Of a stretch of DNA of 64,000 bases, positions 1 through 11,026 are shown piece by piece. Source of the DNA: Vibrio tubiashii (GTDB lineage: Bacteria > Pseudomonadota > Gammaproteobacteria > Enterobacterales > Vibrionaceae). Every line of letters begins with the position of its first letter. Within the stretch, counting starts at the first letter, position 1. Location: positions 1,054,001 through 1,118,000 of the forward strand of contig NZ_CP117029.1 of NCBI RefSeq assembly GCF_028551255.1, written 5' to 3'. The notes beneath the pieces are model-generated. The model was not told the origin of the DNA and ran no database searches. It saw only the letters and a list, made by a program, of their open reading frames with translations. The translations under genes and the position numbers were made by a program.

Positions 1-24
1 ATTAGAGACTCAAAATTCAGATAC

Positions 25-53
25 AAAAAAGGCGACTCGAAAGTCGCCTTTTA
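25..53 (-). terminator. Intrinsic terminator of gapA
   Basis: A GC-rich stem (AAGGCGACT pairing with AGTCGCCTT, loop CGA) lies about 40 bases past the gapA stop. Reading the minus strand it is followed by a run of six T. It could also stop plus-strand transcription entering the window. Confidence 0.85.
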
Positions 54-90
54 CAAGATTCTGCGCTAAACGCTAATCTTTAAGTAATGA

Positions 91-1162
<1,072 letters not shown>

Positions 1163-1421
1163 CAGATAATCGGACTTAACTTGTTTAAAGTCAAAAAAAA
1201 GCGTCGCTTTTTTTCACAATTAGTCTTAATTGGCGATGTTTTGAACGGAAAACTGATTTTTTCCCTAACCAGTTGACGTAAAATAGTTCAGATGTCGACA
1301 GCGATGCTGAAAGTTTAACCATCCTGTTATGGTTTCAAAGTATGTGCTACAAAAGTAATTGAGTGCAAGTTTTTCAAAAAAAAAGTCATAATTAAAAATG
1401 AGAATATGGAGATTTGTTGCC

Positions 1422-1826
1422 GTGGAACAAAACAAAGAAAAAATGATGAAGCCTGATGAGTACTGGCGTGAAGTGCTATCGGATGAAGAATATAGGGTGT
1501 GTCGAAAGCAAGGGACAGAAGCGCCTTTTAGCGGTAAGTTGTTGCATAACAAAGAGACGGGTATTTACTCATGTACCTGTTGCCAAGCGCCTCTTTTCAG
1601 CTCTGATAACAAATACGACTCTGGGTGTGGTTGGCCGAGTTTTGATGCCCCTGCATCGAGTGAGGCTATTCGTTATTTAGAGGATCTGAGTCACGGAATG
1701 GTGCGTACAGAGATAAGGTGTGCAGCCTGTGATAGCCATTTAGGTCACGTTTTTCCTGATGGGCCAAAAACAACAGGTGAAAGGTTCTGTGTTAACTCTG
1801 TGTCGTTAATTTTCAACAATTCATAA
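1422..1826 (+). CDS. msrB: Peptide-methionine (R)-S-oxide reductase MsrB
   Basis: MsrB reduces the R epimer of methionine sulfoxide in proteins, repairing oxidative damage in the cytosol. Zinc ligands are visible as two CxxC pairs (CTCC near residue 51 and CAAC near residue 100), and the catalytic Cys sits in the RFCVNS motif near residue 123. The WPSF and GHVFPDGP segments are family hallmarks. I chose the GTG start at 1422 because a GGAG lies about ten bases upstream and the length (134) fits the family. ATG codons at 1398, 1443 and 1446 are in the same frame and cannot be excluded. Divergent from gapA, as in E. coli. Confidence 0.93.
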   Translation: MEQNKEKMMKPDEYWREVLSDEEYRVCRKQGTEAPFSGKLLHNKETGIYSCTCCQAPLFSSDNKYDSGCGWPSFDAPASSEAIRYLEDLSHGMVRTEIRCAACDSHLGHVFPDGPKTTGERFCVNSVSLIFNNS

Positions 1827-1873
1827 AAAAGCGGTGATTTAATCACCGCTCTCTGTTTCATCCTTACATTTGT

Positions 1874-2698
1874 CTAAGATTGCTTAAATTTAGGGATCAT
1901 CGCTGCGTTGAAGGTGCCGCTCATGATGGCATCTTCAAACTGGTCAGCAATTTCATCAAGTTGGTCGTAAACACTCTTATCAAATCCATACAGCAGCTGA
2001 AGTTCACTTTCCGACGCAATAGGAACCTCAAATTTTTCTGCGACCATCGTCCAAACGTAAGCTTCTTTCTTCATTCCTAACCGATAAGTGGTGCTAGCTA
2101 GGGATTTGAATACTTCATTGTTGATATTGCTTTGATTAGTTAGCTCTAGGGTGTGGATCAGAAGTTGGCGCGTCTTTGCTTGGTCTCGGCTGGTGTAAAA
2201 GGTCGCGAGGGCATACTGCATTTCTGCTGTTTCTAATGCTTTCGTCCCTTCAAGCTGAAGAAAGCTTCGACGCGCATCGTCACTGCCAATCTGGCTCCAC
2301 AAAAAGTAAAGTGCTTGGGGGGAGTCTGACTTCTTAAGTATCGCTACAATGCTATCTAAATCTTCTCCGGAATTAACCAGAGCGGTAAAACGCTGCTGTT
2401 TGACCCCTTTTTGGTCTAGCGGCTGTATCTGAGAAGCTAACTCTAAACATTTTTTGTATTCAGCTACGTACTCATATTCTTTAATTCGATTACTGTCGGT
2501 TGGGTTTTTTAACACTTCAAATCGATGCCATACCAAATCAGTCCGGGGAACTCGACACTGACCATCGCCCATGTTTAGACGTTCACATTGCAGAGCAGGT
2601 TGGCTCTCACATAGTTGTTCGGTATTTTTGTTGCCTTCAAAGCACCCGACTAAGGTGACACTGAGACCGAATAGAGTAAGTAGCTTGATTGATTTCAT
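1874..2698 (-). CDS. DUF2989 family lipoprotein
   Basis: This 274-residue protein opens with a lipoprotein signal peptide: Lys residues, a hydrophobic core, and a lipobox LVGC with the lipidated Cys at residue 19. Further Cys residues in the first 50 positions (LCES, LQCER, GQCRV) could form disulfides. The remainder is helical, with TPR/Sel1-like character in the second half, where helical pairs such as ALATFYTSRDQAK and AYVWTMVAEKF occur. It matches my memory of the DUF2989 family of Vibrio and Shewanella, which has no established function. The residue after the Cys is Phe, so outer-membrane sorting is likely. Divergent from yeaC across about 105 bases. Confidence 0.8.
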   Translation of the reverse strand: MKSIKLLTLFGLSVTLVGCFEGNKNTEQLCESQPALQCERLNMGDGQCRVPRTDLVWHRFEVLKNPTDSNRIKEYEYVAEYKKCLELASQIQPLDQKGVKQQRFTALVNSGEDLDSIVAILKKSDSPQALYFLWSQIGSDDARRSFLQLEGTKALETAEMQYALATFYTSRDQAKTRQLLIHTLELTNQSNINNEVFKSLASTTYRLGMKKEAYVWTMVAEKFEVPIASESELQLLYGFDKSVYDQLDEIADQFEDAIMSGTFNAAMIPKFKQS

Positions 2699-2803
2699 AC
2701 TGTCGTTGCTTGTGATCCGTTACACTTATTTATTGTAGTTTTCTTGACTGAGTCTACTGGCCAGTTAAGGTTCGCTTATCGCGACTGATTTTAAGGATAA
2801 ACC

Positions 2804-3085
2804 ATGGACGCAGAGCAGTTAATTAACGCCATCACACCTGAGGCTTATGAGCGTCTACTTTTTGCTGTAGAAACAGGTAAGTGGCCTGAGGGTACCCCAC
2901 TTTCTCAAGAGCAGCGAGACTCTTGTATGCAAGCTGTGATGTTGTATCAATCTAAGCATAATGCAGAAGCGCAGCATATGACAGTTGCTCAGGGCGGAGA
3001 AATTAGCTTTAAGTCGAAAGCTGAACTAAAAAAACAGTTTCAGCACGGGCAAGAAGATATTGTTCGAGTGAATCCAAACGATTAA
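2804..3085 (+). CDS. yeaC: YeaC-like DUF1315 protein
   Basis: A small 93-residue soluble protein with no signal peptide or membrane segment. The segments GKWPEGTPLSQEQ and QAVMLYQSKH are characteristic of the DUF1315 (YeaC) family, which has no known function. In E. coli yeaC lies beside msrB and gapA, and the same neighbourhood is kept here, which supports the call. The C-terminal half is charged and ends in a likely flexible tail. It is followed by a strong hairpin terminator shared with the convergent ychJ. Confidence 0.85.
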   Translation: MDAEQLINAITPEAYERLLFAVETGKWPEGTPLSQEQRDSCMQAVMLYQSKHNAEAQHMTVAQGGEISFKSKAELKKQFQHGQEDIVRVNPND

Positions 3086-3095
3086 CTTAAGATGT

Positions 3096-3126
3096 AAAAA
3101 AGGCAGGTTCGAATCCTGCCTTTTCT
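3096..3126. terminator. Bidirectional terminator between yeaC and ychJ
   Basis: Stem GGCAGG...CCTGCC flanked by A and T runs on both sides serves the convergent yeaC and ychJ. The loop (TTCGAA) makes it look like a tRNA T-arm, but no other tRNA part is present. Confidence 0.85.
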
Positions 3127-3131
3127 TTATC

Positions 3132-3641
3132 TTAACCACAGCACTTTTTAAACTTCTTACCACTGCCGCAAATACAAGGGTCGTTGCGACCCACTTTTAA
3201 GTTCTGAACAGGTTGTGACAGTCTTGGTTCAAGTGGTTGCTCAGCTTCCTGACTTTGCGGGAAAGAGCCATCAATGTAGTACCAAAGCTCTTGCTCCTTG
3301 AGAAAGCGCGAGCGCTCTTCAAGACAATACTCTTGTCCATCCTGCTTAAAGTAAGCTTTAAAAGTGACAAACCCTTCGTTGTCATGGCTACCAGGCTCTG
3401 CGCCGAGCACTTCTAAGCCACACCAGTCGCTATCGATTGAGTCTGTGATGGCTTCACGTTCTTGCTCTGCATGGCAACTTGGGTGGTAGGTATTGATCAC
3501 GTAATCGACCAAGCCCTTTACGTGAGCTGAGTAACGAGAACGCATCAGTTGTTCAGGTGTTTTAGCCTTTGAGTGGTCGTGATGGATTGGCTCGCAGCAC
3601 TCACTGTAATCCTTTGGGTTTCCACAAGGACACGAATTCAT
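3132..3641 (-). CDS. ychJ: YchJ family SEC-C motif protein (UPF0225)
   Basis: A 169-residue protein with Cys-rich, probably zinc-binding motifs at both ends: [13 protein letters not shown] at the N terminus and a SEC-C motif ([18 protein letters not shown]) at the C terminus. The central region contains [12 protein letters not shown], typical of the YchJ family with an NTF2-like fold. SEC-C motifs are also found in SecA, but the role of YchJ itself is not established. It sits 11 bases downstream of the EAL-HDOD gene on the same strand, so the two are probably co-transcribed. Confidence 0.88.
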   Translation of the reverse strand: MNSCPCGNPKDYSECCEPIHHDHSKAKTPEQLMRSRYSAHVKGLVDYVINTYHPSCHAEQEREAITDSIDSDWCGLEVLGAEPGSHDNEGFVTFKAYFKQDGQEYCLEERSRFLKEQELWYYIDGSFPQSQEAEQPLEPRLSQPVQNLKVGRNDPCICGSGKKFKKCCG

Positions 3642-3652
3642 AAAAACTCCGA

Positions 3653-4870
3653 TTAGTTCGTTTTTACAGAAAGAAGATCAGCCGTCCATTTAACAGATGA
3701 GTCATAACATTCACTCAAAACGATTTCATCAACACCGATTGAGTCACAGTGGCGGCGAACTTCTTCCCATTGGGCTTGTTCGTATGCTTTAGTCAGCATC
3801 AAAATTTCGCCTAGTATGCCTTCATTCTTTGTGATTGCGAGTTTTATTGACTCATCGACAGAGATTTCTTCAACGATTTGCTCTAGTGGCCTATCCAACA
3901 AGCTATCAAGCAGTGAGAACATACCCGTTAAAAATGCTTGCCCTGACTCAAACTTGGCGTCTAATCGTGAGGCAAGTAACTCACAGTATCTTGCTCTTTG
4001 GATCGATAATCCATAAAGATAATCTGGCTTGCTCTCTTGGCTCGAAGCGAGAGAGACAAGAGAAATGAACTTGCGTAGTTTGTCTTCACCTAGGTAAACC
4101 AAGGCTTGCTTGAAGGATTGGATCTTGGTTTGAACTATCGAGGATGAGTTAACAAATGTCAGTAGCTTATAAGAAAGGGTAACGTCTTTGCTGATTAGCG
4201 ACTCAATCGACTCATAATCCATATCTTGCTTGGAAATTTCGGTTAGCAGTTGAATAACTGTCATAAACGATGGTTCAAGAGACTTGCGCGTTATCATCTC
4301 AGGTTTACTAAAGAAGTACCCCTGAAAATATTCGAAGCCGGCTTGCTTCGATTGTTCAAACTCTTCGTAGGTTTCCACTTTTTCCGCAAGAAACTTTATG
4401 TTGGTGCCCGCTAGGCGAAGGATAAAGTTGCGTGCCTTTTCTATCGGGACGAGGCGAATATCAAATTTGATGATTGAGATATAGGGTAAGAAGGCGCGCC
4501 ACTCTTTACTTGGAATAAAATCATCTAAAGCAATTTTATAACCGGCGGCAGCCATCTCTTTGACAACATCAAGTAGCTCTTTTGTCGGCGGGCAATCTTC
4601 TAAGATCTCGACAACGAGGTTATCGGCAGGGAATAGGGTTGGTACCTTATTTAACAGGCTTTGATAAGGAAAGTTTACAAAGCCCAGTTTATCGCCCAGT
4701 GTCTCGTAGTGTGTCGAGAGAAAATGATCTGATAGCAAGCGGCTTGTTGCATGCTCAGGATCGATTTCTGGAAAAGTATTTTGCGGCCCATCTCTAAAAA
4801 GAAGCTCATACCCAACAGTTTGCTTATCTCTATTGAGTATCGGTTGCCTAGCTATATATGAGTAAGTCAA
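3653..4870 (-). CDS. EAL-HDOD (YuxH-like) signalling protein
   Basis: A 405-residue cytosolic protein with an N-terminal EAL-like domain (about 1-200) and a C-terminal HDOD domain (about 200-390). The EAL signature itself reads ELL (YELLFRD). Several residues normally involved in metal and substrate binding appear kept: an Asn in FVNFP, an acidic VVEILE segment, LDDF, a Lys in IIKFD, an AEKVET segment and the FQGYFFSKP loop. YuxH-type proteins are often inactive or act as effectors, so real cyclic-di-GMP hydrolysis is uncertain. HDOD domains commonly mediate signalling contacts. The upstream neighbour is lpxH, on the same strand across an 82-base gap. Confidence 0.85.
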   Translation of the reverse strand: MTYSYIARQPILNRDKQTVGYELLFRDGPQNTFPEIDPEHATSRLLSDHFLSTHYETLGDKLGFVNFPYQSLLNKVPTLFPADNLVVEILEDCPPTKELLDVVKEMAAAGYKIALDDFIPSKEWRAFLPYISIIKFDIRLVPIEKARNFILRLAGTNIKFLAEKVETYEEFEQSKQAGFEYFQGYFFSKPEMITRKSLEPSFMTVIQLLTEISKQDMDYESIESLISKDVTLSYKLLTFVNSSSIVQTKIQSFKQALVYLGEDKLRKFISLVSLASSQESKPDYLYGLSIQRARYCELLASRLDAKFESGQAFLTGMFSLLDSLLDRPLEQIVEEISVDESIKLAITKNEGILGEILMLTKAYEQAQWEEVRRHCDSIGVDEIVLSECYDSSVKWTADLLSVKTN

Positions 4871-4952
4871 GATCTATACCACGTTCCGTGTTCAAGTTGA
4901 GGAAAATTAGTCTTCATTAAGAATGAACTAAATAACGTGAAAAATAAGTGAC

Positions 4953-5681
4953 TTAACCTGCAAAAGGTCGTTGTTGTAATTCAAACCCATTTTTATCGTA
5001 CACCAAGACTGAGCCTTGCGTGTACCAGTCACCTAGCACAATTCTAGTATAGTCCGTTTCTAGAATTTGGAAGGAATGAACCTTAGGTCGATGTGTATGC
5101 CCATGTATCATTAAATCAACATTGTGATGCAGCATAACGTTTTCGACTTCAGATTGAGTCACGTCCATAATATCGAGTGATTTAGTCTGTTTATCCGTTT
5201 TGATATCAGACTGGACTTTATTGACAATTTTCTTTTTAACGAGCATTGGAATACGATTGAATACCCACTGCAACCAAGGTTGGTGAACTTTAGCGCGATA
5301 TTCGAGGTACTTCACATCTTGGGTACAGAGCGTGTCTCCATGTAGGACAATAGCCTTACGTCCATAAAGGTCTATGACGGTTTCATCGCCCAGTAATGTG
5401 ACTCCTGTTTGTCGGCTGAATCGCTTGCCAACAAGAAAGTCACGATTGCCTTGAGTGAAAAAACAAGGGATACCTTTGTCCGTGAGGGTTTTAAATTCAG
5501 CGCGGATAGATGAAGCGAAATCCGAGCGGTCATCATCGCCAATCCAAAACTCGAACAAATCGCCAAGGACGTAAAGTGCATCGGCATGGATTGCTTCTTC
5601 ACGCATAAAACGAACAAAACACTGAGTGATGTCGGGAGTTGTCGGGGAAAGGTGTAAATCAGATATAAAAAATGTGGTCAT
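4953..5681 (-). CDS. lpxH: UDP-2,3-diacylglucosamine diphosphatase LpxH
   Basis: LpxH cleaves UDP-2,3-diacylglucosamine to lipid X and UMP, the fourth step of lipid A synthesis, at the inner-membrane face. Calcineurin-like phosphoesterase motifs are visible in order: DLHL (Asp8, His10), [15 protein letters not shown], a His in VLHGDTL, and the C-terminal GHTHRP. Length (242) matches the E. coli enzyme. There is no clear ribosome site, but the [11 protein letters not shown] start aligns with the family. The next gene upstream is ppiB in the same direction, an arrangement also seen in E. coli (ppiB-lpxH), separated by a hairpin. Confidence 0.96.
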   Translation of the reverse strand: MTTFFISDLHLSPTTPDITQCFVRFMREEAIHADALYVLGDLFEFWIGDDDRSDFASSIRAEFKTLTDKGIPCFFTQGNRDFLVGKRFSRQTGVTLLGDETVIDLYGRKAIVLHGDTLCTQDVKYLEYRAKVHQPWLQWVFNRIPMLVKKKIVNKVQSDIKTDKQTKSLDIMDVTQSEVENVMLHHNVDLMIHGHTHRPKVHSFQILETDYTRIVLGDWYTQGSVLVYDKNGFELQQRPFAG

Positions 5682-5692
5682 AGTTAAATAGC

Positions 5693-5720
5693 AAAAGAGC
5701 GCATAATGCGCTCTTTTTTA
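5693..5720 (-). terminator. Hairpin between ppiB and lpxH
   Basis: A long perfect inverted repeat (AAAAGAGCGCA / TGCGCTCTTTT) lies in the 43-base gap between ppiB and lpxH. It is probably a partial terminator of ppiB that reduces read-through into lpxH. Confidence 0.7.
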
Positions 5721-5724
5721 TAGA

Positions 5725-6219
5725 TTATTCTTCGATTGTTGTACCAGTGATTAGTACATCTTCTAGTGGTACATCTTGGTGCATGCCGTAAGAACCAGTG
5801 CTTACGCCTTTGATCTTGTTCACGATCTCCATGCCTTCGATAACTTCACCGAATACACAGTAACCCCAACCGTCAAGGCTTTCGCTACGGAAGTCTAGGA
5901 ACGTATTGTTGTTAACGTTGATGAAGAACTGAGAGCTAGCAGAGTGCGGCTCCATTGTACGCGCCATAGCAAGCGTACCTACTTTGTTGCTTAGGCCATT
6001 GTTTGCTTCGTTTTTGATTGGTGCACGAGTTGCCTTCTCTTTTAGGCCAGACTCCATGCCACCACCTTGAATCATGAAACCGTCGATAACACGGTGGAAT
6101 AACGTGTTGTCGTAAAAACCATCACGGCAGTACTGTAGGAAGTTTGCACTTGTTTCAGGTGCTTTCTCTTCGTTTAGTTGAATTTTGATGTCACCAAAAT
6201 TTGTGTGAAGGGTGATCAT
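5725..6219 (-). CDS. ppiB: Cyclophilin-type peptidyl-prolyl isomerase B
   Basis: A cytosolic cyclophilin of 164 residues that catalyses cis-trans isomerisation of Xaa-Pro bonds. The active-site segment [14 protein letters not shown] and the downstream [17 protein letters not shown] are classic cyclophilin motifs. There is no signal peptide, so it is the cytosolic PpiB rather than periplasmic PpiA. An in-frame upstream start at 6258 exists, but ATG 6219 has AAGGA upstream and gives the expected N terminus ([13 protein letters not shown]). Divergent from cysS, as in E. coli. Confidence 0.95.
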   Translation of the reverse strand: MITLHTNFGDIKIQLNEEKAPETSANFLQYCRDGFYDNTLFHRVIDGFMIQGGGMESGLKEKATRAPIKNEANNGLSNKVGTLAMARTMEPHSASSQFFINVNNNTFLDFRSESLDGWGYCVFGEVIEGMEIVNKIKGVSTGSYGMHQDVPLEDVLITGTTIEE

Positions 6220-6422
6220 GATTTTTTCCTTTAGCTGTGTTTTTTGCTTTGAGCCCAAGATTCTAACTTAACTTTTCAGACATTAATACGTGAAAAGTAA
6301 GGGTTGAGACCTGAGTATAGGTGTTAATGATGGCTTTTTGCTCGAATCGGGGATTACCTAATAGAGCGTGACTTGATATACTGAGCCACTATTTTGTTTC
6401 ACCCAAATATTAGAAAGAGATC

Positions 6423-7805
6423 ATGTTAAAGATATATAACACACTCACAAGACAGAAAGAGGAATTCAAACCAATCAATGCTGGCAAAGTTGGCATGTAT
6501 GTCTGTGGGGTAACCATCTATGATCTCTGTCATATTGGACACGGTCGTACATTCGTTTCTTTTGACGTTGTTTCACGTTACTTACGCTACTTAGGCTATG
6601 ACTTGACCTTTGTTCGCAACATCACTGACATCGACGACAAGATCATCAAGCGCGCGAATGAAAACGGCGAAACTTGTGATTCACTGACTGAGCGCTTAAT
6701 CGGTGAAATGCATGCTGATTTTGATGCTCTGAACATGAAGCGTCCTGACATCGAGCCTCGTGCGACGGAATACATCGCTGAGATCATTGAACTGGTTCAA
6801 AAGCTTATTGAGCGTGGTTTTGCCTACGTTGCTGACAACGGTGACGTTATGTTTGAAATCGCGAAATATGATGATTACGGCAAACTGTCACGCCAAGATC
6901 TAGAGCAGCTACAAGCGGGTGCTCGTGTAGAGATTGAAAGTGCTAAACGTAGCTCATTAGACTTTGTACTTTGGAAGATGTCTAAGCCAGGTGAACCAAC
7001 ATGGGAATCACCATGGGGCCCAGGCCGTCCTGGTTGGCATATCGAATGTTCTGCGATGAACTCTTCGATTCTTGGTAATCACTTTGATATTCACGGTGGT
7101 GGTTCGGACCTACAGTTCCCACACCATGAGAATGAAATCGCTCAATCATGCTGTGCGCACGGAACAGATTATGTGAACACCTGGATGCACAGTGGCATGG
7201 TTATGGTTGATCGCGAGAAGATGTCGAAGTCACTCGGTAACTTCTTCACTATTCGCGATGTGCTTGGTCATTATGACCCAGAAACTGTACGTTACTTCCT
7301 GATGTCAGGTCACTACCGTAGCCAGCTAAACTACAGCGAAGAGAACCTAAACCAAGCACGCGCATCTCTAGAGCGTCTGTACACTTCTTTGCGTGGTCTT
7401 GACCTATCAACACCAGCTGCTGGTGGTGAAGAGTATGTTCAACGTTTCACTGAAGCGATGAACGATGATTTCAACACACCAGAAGCCTACTCTGTGCTGT
7501 TTGACATGGCGCGTGAAATTAACCGCGTGAAGACAGAAGATGTCGCTACCGCAAGCGCACTGGGTTCGCTAATGCGTGAACTAGCAGATGTGATCGGTAT
7601 TCTTCACCAAGATCCAGAAGCTTTCCTAAAAGGTGATTCTGGCAGCGACGACGAAGTGGCAGAAATCGAAGCACTGATTAAGCTACGTAATGACTCTCGC
7701 GCAGCTAAAGATTGGGCAAATGCAGATATGGCGCGCGATAAGCTGACAGAAATGGGCATTGTTCTTGAAGACGGCCCAGAAGGGACAACGTGGCGTCGTA
7801 AGTAA
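6423..7805 (+). CDS. cysS: Cysteinyl-tRNA synthetase
   Basis: This class I synthetase charges tRNA-Cys with cysteine. The HIGH motif appears as CHIGHGR near residue 37 and the KMSKS loop as [10 protein letters not shown] near 265. Cysteines that bind the active-site zinc are present (VCGVT near the N terminus, WHIECSAM and [14 protein letters not shown] further on). The C-terminal anticodon-binding helical domain ends with [11 protein letters not shown]. Length (460) matches E. coli CysS (461). Divergent from ppiB across about 200 bases. It ends in a clear hairpin terminator. Confidence 0.98.
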   Translation: MLKIYNTLTRQKEEFKPINAGKVGMYVCGVTIYDLCHIGHGRTFVSFDVVSRYLRYLGYDLTFVRNITDIDDKIIKRANENGETCDSLTERLIGEMHADFDALNMKRPDIEPRATEYIAEIIELVQKLIERGFAYVADNGDVMFEIAKYDDYGKLSRQDLEQLQAGARVEIESAKRSSLDFVLWKMSKPGEPTWESPWGPGRPGWHIECSAMNSSILGNHFDIHGGGSDLQFPHHENEIAQSCCAHGTDYVNTWMHSGMVMVDREKMSKSLGNFFTIRDVLGHYDPETVRYFLMSGHYRSQLNYSEENLNQARASLERLYTSLRGLDLSTPAAGGEEYVQRFTEAMNDDFNTPEAYSVLFDMAREINRVKTEDVATASALGSLMRELADVIGILHQDPEAFLKGDSGSDDEVAEIEALIKLRNDSRAAKDWANADMARDKLTEMGIVLEDGPEGTTWRRK

Positions 7806-7825
7806 GCGATACGAATACAAATATT

Positions 7826-7852
7826 AAGGGCTGTTAATTCAGCCCTTTTCTT
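7826..7852 (+). terminator. cysS terminator
   Basis: Stem AAGGGCTG / CAGCCCTT with a six-base loop, followed by TTTTCTTT, starts about 20 bases after the cysS stop. Confidence 0.85.
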
Positions 7853-7884
7853 TAAATTTATTATTTTTATACGGGTAACAAACA

Positions 7885-8463
7885 GTGGCACAGATGTACT
7901 TCTATTACTCAGCAATGAATGCGGGTAAATCAACCACTCTTCTTCAGTCTTCTTTTAACTATCAAGAACGCGGCATGAACCCAGTGATTTTCACCGCCGC
8001 CCTAGATGACCGCTACGGTATTGGTAAAGTGAGCTCACGTATTGGTTTGCAGTCAGATGCTCAGCTATTCAATGCCGAGACAAATCTGTATCAAGAGATC
8101 TCTGCGTTAAATGAAATTGAAAAACGTCACTGTATTTTGGTCGATGAATGTCAGTTTTTGAGTAAAGAGCAAGTTTACCAACTGACCGAAGTGGTAGATA
8201 AACTGCATATTCCTGTGCTTTGTTACGGGCTGAGAACAGACTTTCTCGGTGAGCTGTTTGAAGGGAGTAAATACCTACTGTCTTGGGCAGACAAATTGAT
8301 CGAGCTAAAAACCATTTGTCACTGTGGACGTAAAGCCAACATGGTGATTCGCACTGATGAACATGGTGTGGCGATTAAAGAGGGTGACCAAGTCGCGATT
8401 GGTGGCAATGACCGCTATGTATCTGTTTGTCGCGAGCATTATAAAGAGGCATTAGGCAAGTAG
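7885..8463 (+). CDS. tdk: Thymidine kinase
   Basis: A 192-residue type II thymidine kinase that phosphorylates thymidine (and deoxyuridine) with ATP in nucleoside salvage. The P-loop is [10 protein letters not shown] near residue 10, the Walker B-like segment is ILVDECQFL near 88, and a lasso-domain zinc site is suggested by CHCG near 146 and a later Cys (SVCREHY). Translation begins at GTG 7885; the N terminus [16 protein letters not shown] matches the family, and no closer ATG leaves the P-loop region intact. Convergent with infA, sharing a terminator. Confidence 0.95.
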   Translation: MAQMYFYYSAMNAGKSTTLLQSSFNYQERGMNPVIFTAALDDRYGIGKVSSRIGLQSDAQLFNAETNLYQEISALNEIEKRHCILVDECQFLSKEQVYQLTEVVDKLHIPVLCYGLRTDFLGELFEGSKYLLSWADKLIELKTICHCGRKANMVIRTDEHGVAIKEGDQVAIGGNDRYVSVCREHYKEALGK

Positions 8464-8605
8464 TTGACGGATTTGCTAGCTAAAAAGCCTTAATTGGTGT
8501 TACGAAACACGCATGCGCATGTATTAGATACGTCTCAACAATTGCTGGATTTGGGTGCGCGGCTTGTGTAGTCACACCGATTAAGGCGATGCTAATAATG
8601 AAAAC

Positions 8606-8636
8606 AAAAAAGCGAAGCCATGAGCTTCGCTTTTTT
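8606..8636. terminator. Bidirectional terminator between tdk and infA
   Basis: Stem AAGCGAAGC / GCTTCGCTT flanked by A and T runs on both sides serves the convergent tdk and infA. Confidence 0.88.
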
Positions 8637-8678
8637 GTCTGTATTCGAATAATTCGGAATGCGCTAGGCAGTCAGAGA

Positions 8679-8897
<219 letters not shown>

Positions 8898-8977
8898 TTA
8901 ATCCTCTTTTAAAAATGGACGATTTCAACCGGCGCATAATGCCGATAAAAATGAATTAAGTAAAGTTGGGGCGTATT

Positions 8978-9676
8978 CTACCCTTGCCAACGCTGATTTA
9001 CTAGCCTTTGATGACGCTGAAATCGGACTTTATAGTTCATCGCTGGGCATTCATCGATTTGATAGCCTAGGTAAAGCCATTGTTTACCTTGATCTTGGCA
9101 GTATTGGATTTGAAACAATACCGCCAGTGTACCGAGAGAAAGCGCATAATCCGGGTCAAAATAGGTGTAGAAAGCACTCACGCTGTTGGAAAGAATATCG
9201 GTGACCGCGATGGCAATGAGCTTGTCTTGGTCGTAGATATGTAAGTATTGAGTATTAAGCCAAGCACATTGAGAAAACTGAGCGAACTCTTTTTGCTTGG
9301 GTGGGTACATAGTCCCATTTCGGTGCCTAGCTTCTATGTAACGTGAATAGAGTTCAAACCAGTTATCATCCATCTGCTCTTTTAGCTGCCATGAGAAGGC
9401 TTTTGCTTTATTCAGCAGTCGTTTCTGGTTGCGAGATGTAACAAAATCAGGGATAGACACTCTAATAGCTTGGCAAGCACTGCATAGATCGCAGTGCGGT
9501 TTGTAGATGGTATCGCCACTGCGTCTGAATCCATTGGCGAGCAAGACCTCGTAGCTCGAACCGCAATGCATCGTCGGATCGAGAGCGACCGCAACGCGCT
9601 CTTGTCTATCTGCCAGATAGCTACAAGGGTGGCAATCGGTTAATCCAATGCGTATTTGTTGCAGATCCGAACTCAT
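8978..9676 (-). CDS. bpt: Aspartate/glutamate leucyltransferase (Bpt)
   Basis: Bpt transfers Leu from Leu-tRNA to N-terminal Asp or Glu of proteins, creating a bacterial N-degron. It belongs to the ATE-like family: the N-terminal region has a Cys cluster (DCHPCSYL and CDLCSACQAIR) and the C-terminal half has a GNAT-like fold (LYLGYQIDECPAMNYK). I place the start at ATG 9676, which overlaps the aat stop by one base (TAATG) and has GGAGA upstream, giving 232 residues. An in-frame codon at 9688 is less likely. Translational coupling with aat, which carries out a parallel reaction, is strongly suggested. Confidence 0.93.
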   Translation of the reverse strand: MSSDLQQIRIGLTDCHPCSYLADRQERVAVALDPTMHCGSSYEVLLANGFRRSGDTIYKPHCDLCSACQAIRVSIPDFVTSRNQKRLLNKAKAFSWQLKEQMDDNWFELYSRYIEARHRNGTMYPPKQKEFAQFSQCAWLNTQYLHIYDQDKLIAIAVTDILSNSVSAFYTYFDPDYALSLGTLAVLFQIQYCQDQGKQWLYLGYQIDECPAMNYKVRFQRHQRLVNQRWQG

Positions 9677-10395
9677 TATTCTCCCCATGATTCACTGGTT
9701 AATTGCTGTTTTGAGAAACAGTTCTCCAGTAGCGGTTCATTATTATAGGATAGCAGTGTTTGAATAAAGTCTTCACGATTGAGCTCAATTGCGCCAAGAG
9801 AAGCAAGATGAGGGTTTAGCACCTGACAATCGATTAGCTTACCGCCATGCTGTTCAAAATGGCGGCAAAAATACCATAGTGCGATCTTAGATGCGTTCGT
9901 TTCTAAACTAAACATCGACTCACCACAAAAAACTTGTCCAATTGAAATCCCATACAGACCGCCAATCAATTTATCAGCGTGCCACACCTCAACTGAGTGA
10001 CAGTGTCCTTGCTGTGCCAAGGTTTTGTAGGCACAGCGCATTTCTTCATTTAGCCATGTCTCTTCTTTGCTTCGGGTCGAGGCGCAGTAGTCGATGACTC
10101 GTTCAGTCGCATGGTTAATCGTCACGCGGTAAGCCAGTTTTCTTTGAAATTTTTTGAGACTTTTGGCCGGTTGAAATGTCTTAGGATCAAAGACAGCGCG
10201 TGGCGATGGACTCCACCAAAGAATAGGCTCTCCGGGGCCATACCATGGGAAGATGCCATTTTGATAGGCGAGTATTAGCCTTTCTGCACTGAGGTCTCCA
10301 CCAAAGGCGAGTAAACCGTTGGGGTCAGATAACGCATCAAAGGTGGATGGAAACCAAAGTTTGTCGGGATCAAGTTCAGTGAGATAAATCGCCAT
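9676..10395 (-). CDS. aat: Leucyl/phenylalanyl-tRNA-protein transferase
   Basis: Aat transfers Leu or Phe from aminoacyl-tRNA to N-terminal Lys or Arg of proteins, marking them for ClpS/ClpAP. The family hallmarks FPWYGPGEPILWWSPSPRAVF near residue 50 and IGQVFCGESMFS near 155 are clear, and length (239) is typical. It is the first gene of a two-gene aat-bpt unit whose stop and start overlap by one base, so both branches of the leucine N-degron pathway are made together. Its start is 20 bases from the divergent glycine-zipper gene. Confidence 0.96.
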   Translation of the reverse strand: MAIYLTELDPDKLWFPSTFDALSDPNGLLAFGGDLSAERLILAYQNGIFPWYGPGEPILWWSPSPRAVFDPKTFQPAKSLKKFQRKLAYRVTINHATERVIDYCASTRSKEETWLNEEMRCAYKTLAQQGHCHSVEVWHADKLIGGLYGISIGQVFCGESMFSLETNASKIALWYFCRHFEQHGGKLIDCQVLNPHLASLGAIELNREDFIQTLLSYNNEPLLENCFSKQQLTSESWGE

Positions 10396-10415
10396 GAATG
10401 AAATGAGGAAAGAAA

Positions 10416-10871
10416 ATGAAGAAGTTACTTTGGATCATATTGGTTTTTCCTTTGATTGCCAATGCAGCCTACCAAAGAAATACGGCTCGCCCAGTCAACG
10501 AAGTGGTGTTTGGTCAGGTAGAGACAGTGAGATACATCACCCAGCAAGATATTATTAAATCGAAAGGTTCAGGATGGGAAACGCTGTTAGGTGCCGTTGT
10601 GGGTGGGTTAGTTGGCAACCAGTTTGGCGGTGGTAGCGGCAAAGAAGTGGCAACAGCAGTTGGAGCCGTTGCAGGAGCTGGCATCGCGCGAAGCCAAGCC
10701 AATCAAGAGTATTCAGTGGAGTATAAATTGGTAGAAATACTGATTGAAACAGAAAAGGGTAAGCTGATTGACGTTATCCAAGATGTCGATAACACCATGT
10801 TATTTGAGCGAGGGGACAAAGTTCGTATTCTCTATTTCGATGATGGAGTTCGTGTCGATAAGGAATATTGA
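10416..10871 (+). CDS. Glycine-zipper 2TM domain envelope protein
   Basis: A 151-residue exported protein. The N terminus is a signal peptide (KKLLWIILVFPLIANA) without a lipobox Cys, so cleavage by signal peptidase I after ANA is likely. The middle (about 50-90) is a Rick_17kDa_Anti/glycine-zipper segment: GAVVGGLVGNQFGGGSGKEVATAVGAVAGAGIA, given here only as the Gly/Ala-rich pattern GAVVGGLVGNQFGGG and AVGAVAGAGIA. Such zippers insert in or pack against membranes, as in SlyB-like proteins. The C-terminal part resembles a small beta domain. The function is not known; the promoter is shared with the divergent aat. Confidence 0.75.
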   Translation: MKKLLWIILVFPLIANAAYQRNTARPVNEVVFGQVETVRYITQQDIIKSKGSGWETLLGAVVGGLVGNQFGGGSGKEVATAVGAVAGAGIARSQANQEYSVEYKLVEILIETEKGKLIDVIQDVDNTMLFERGDKVRILYFDDGVRVDKEY

Positions 10872-10983
10872 TAGGGTTTGTTAGCAGCGGTTGGGTGAGA
10901 TAATTATTCAGCGCTATTCGTGATTTGGGTCTGGTTTTACACAGGGAATTTAGATAGGCTGCAAGTACGAAGAATTTTTCATC

Positions 10984-11005
10984 GTCCCGCTTAGGAAGGC
11001 GGGGT
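10984..11005 (+). other. Hairpin in the aroA leader
   Basis: A short GC-rich stem (CCCGC / GCGGG) 25-45 bases upstream of aroA. No T-run follows, so it is more likely leader structure than a terminator. Function is unknown. Confidence 0.35.
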
Positions 11006-11026
11006 GAGCAAGGAATATCAATTTTA

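Noticed and set aside
1265..1552. 95-codon minus-strand frame opposite msrB
   Set aside because: It lies antisense to a clear msrB gene, and its composition is not protein-like.
3100..3122. Partial tRNA gene
   Set aside because: Only a T-arm-like stem exists; no acceptor stem, D-arm or anticodon arm is nearby, and it works as a terminator.
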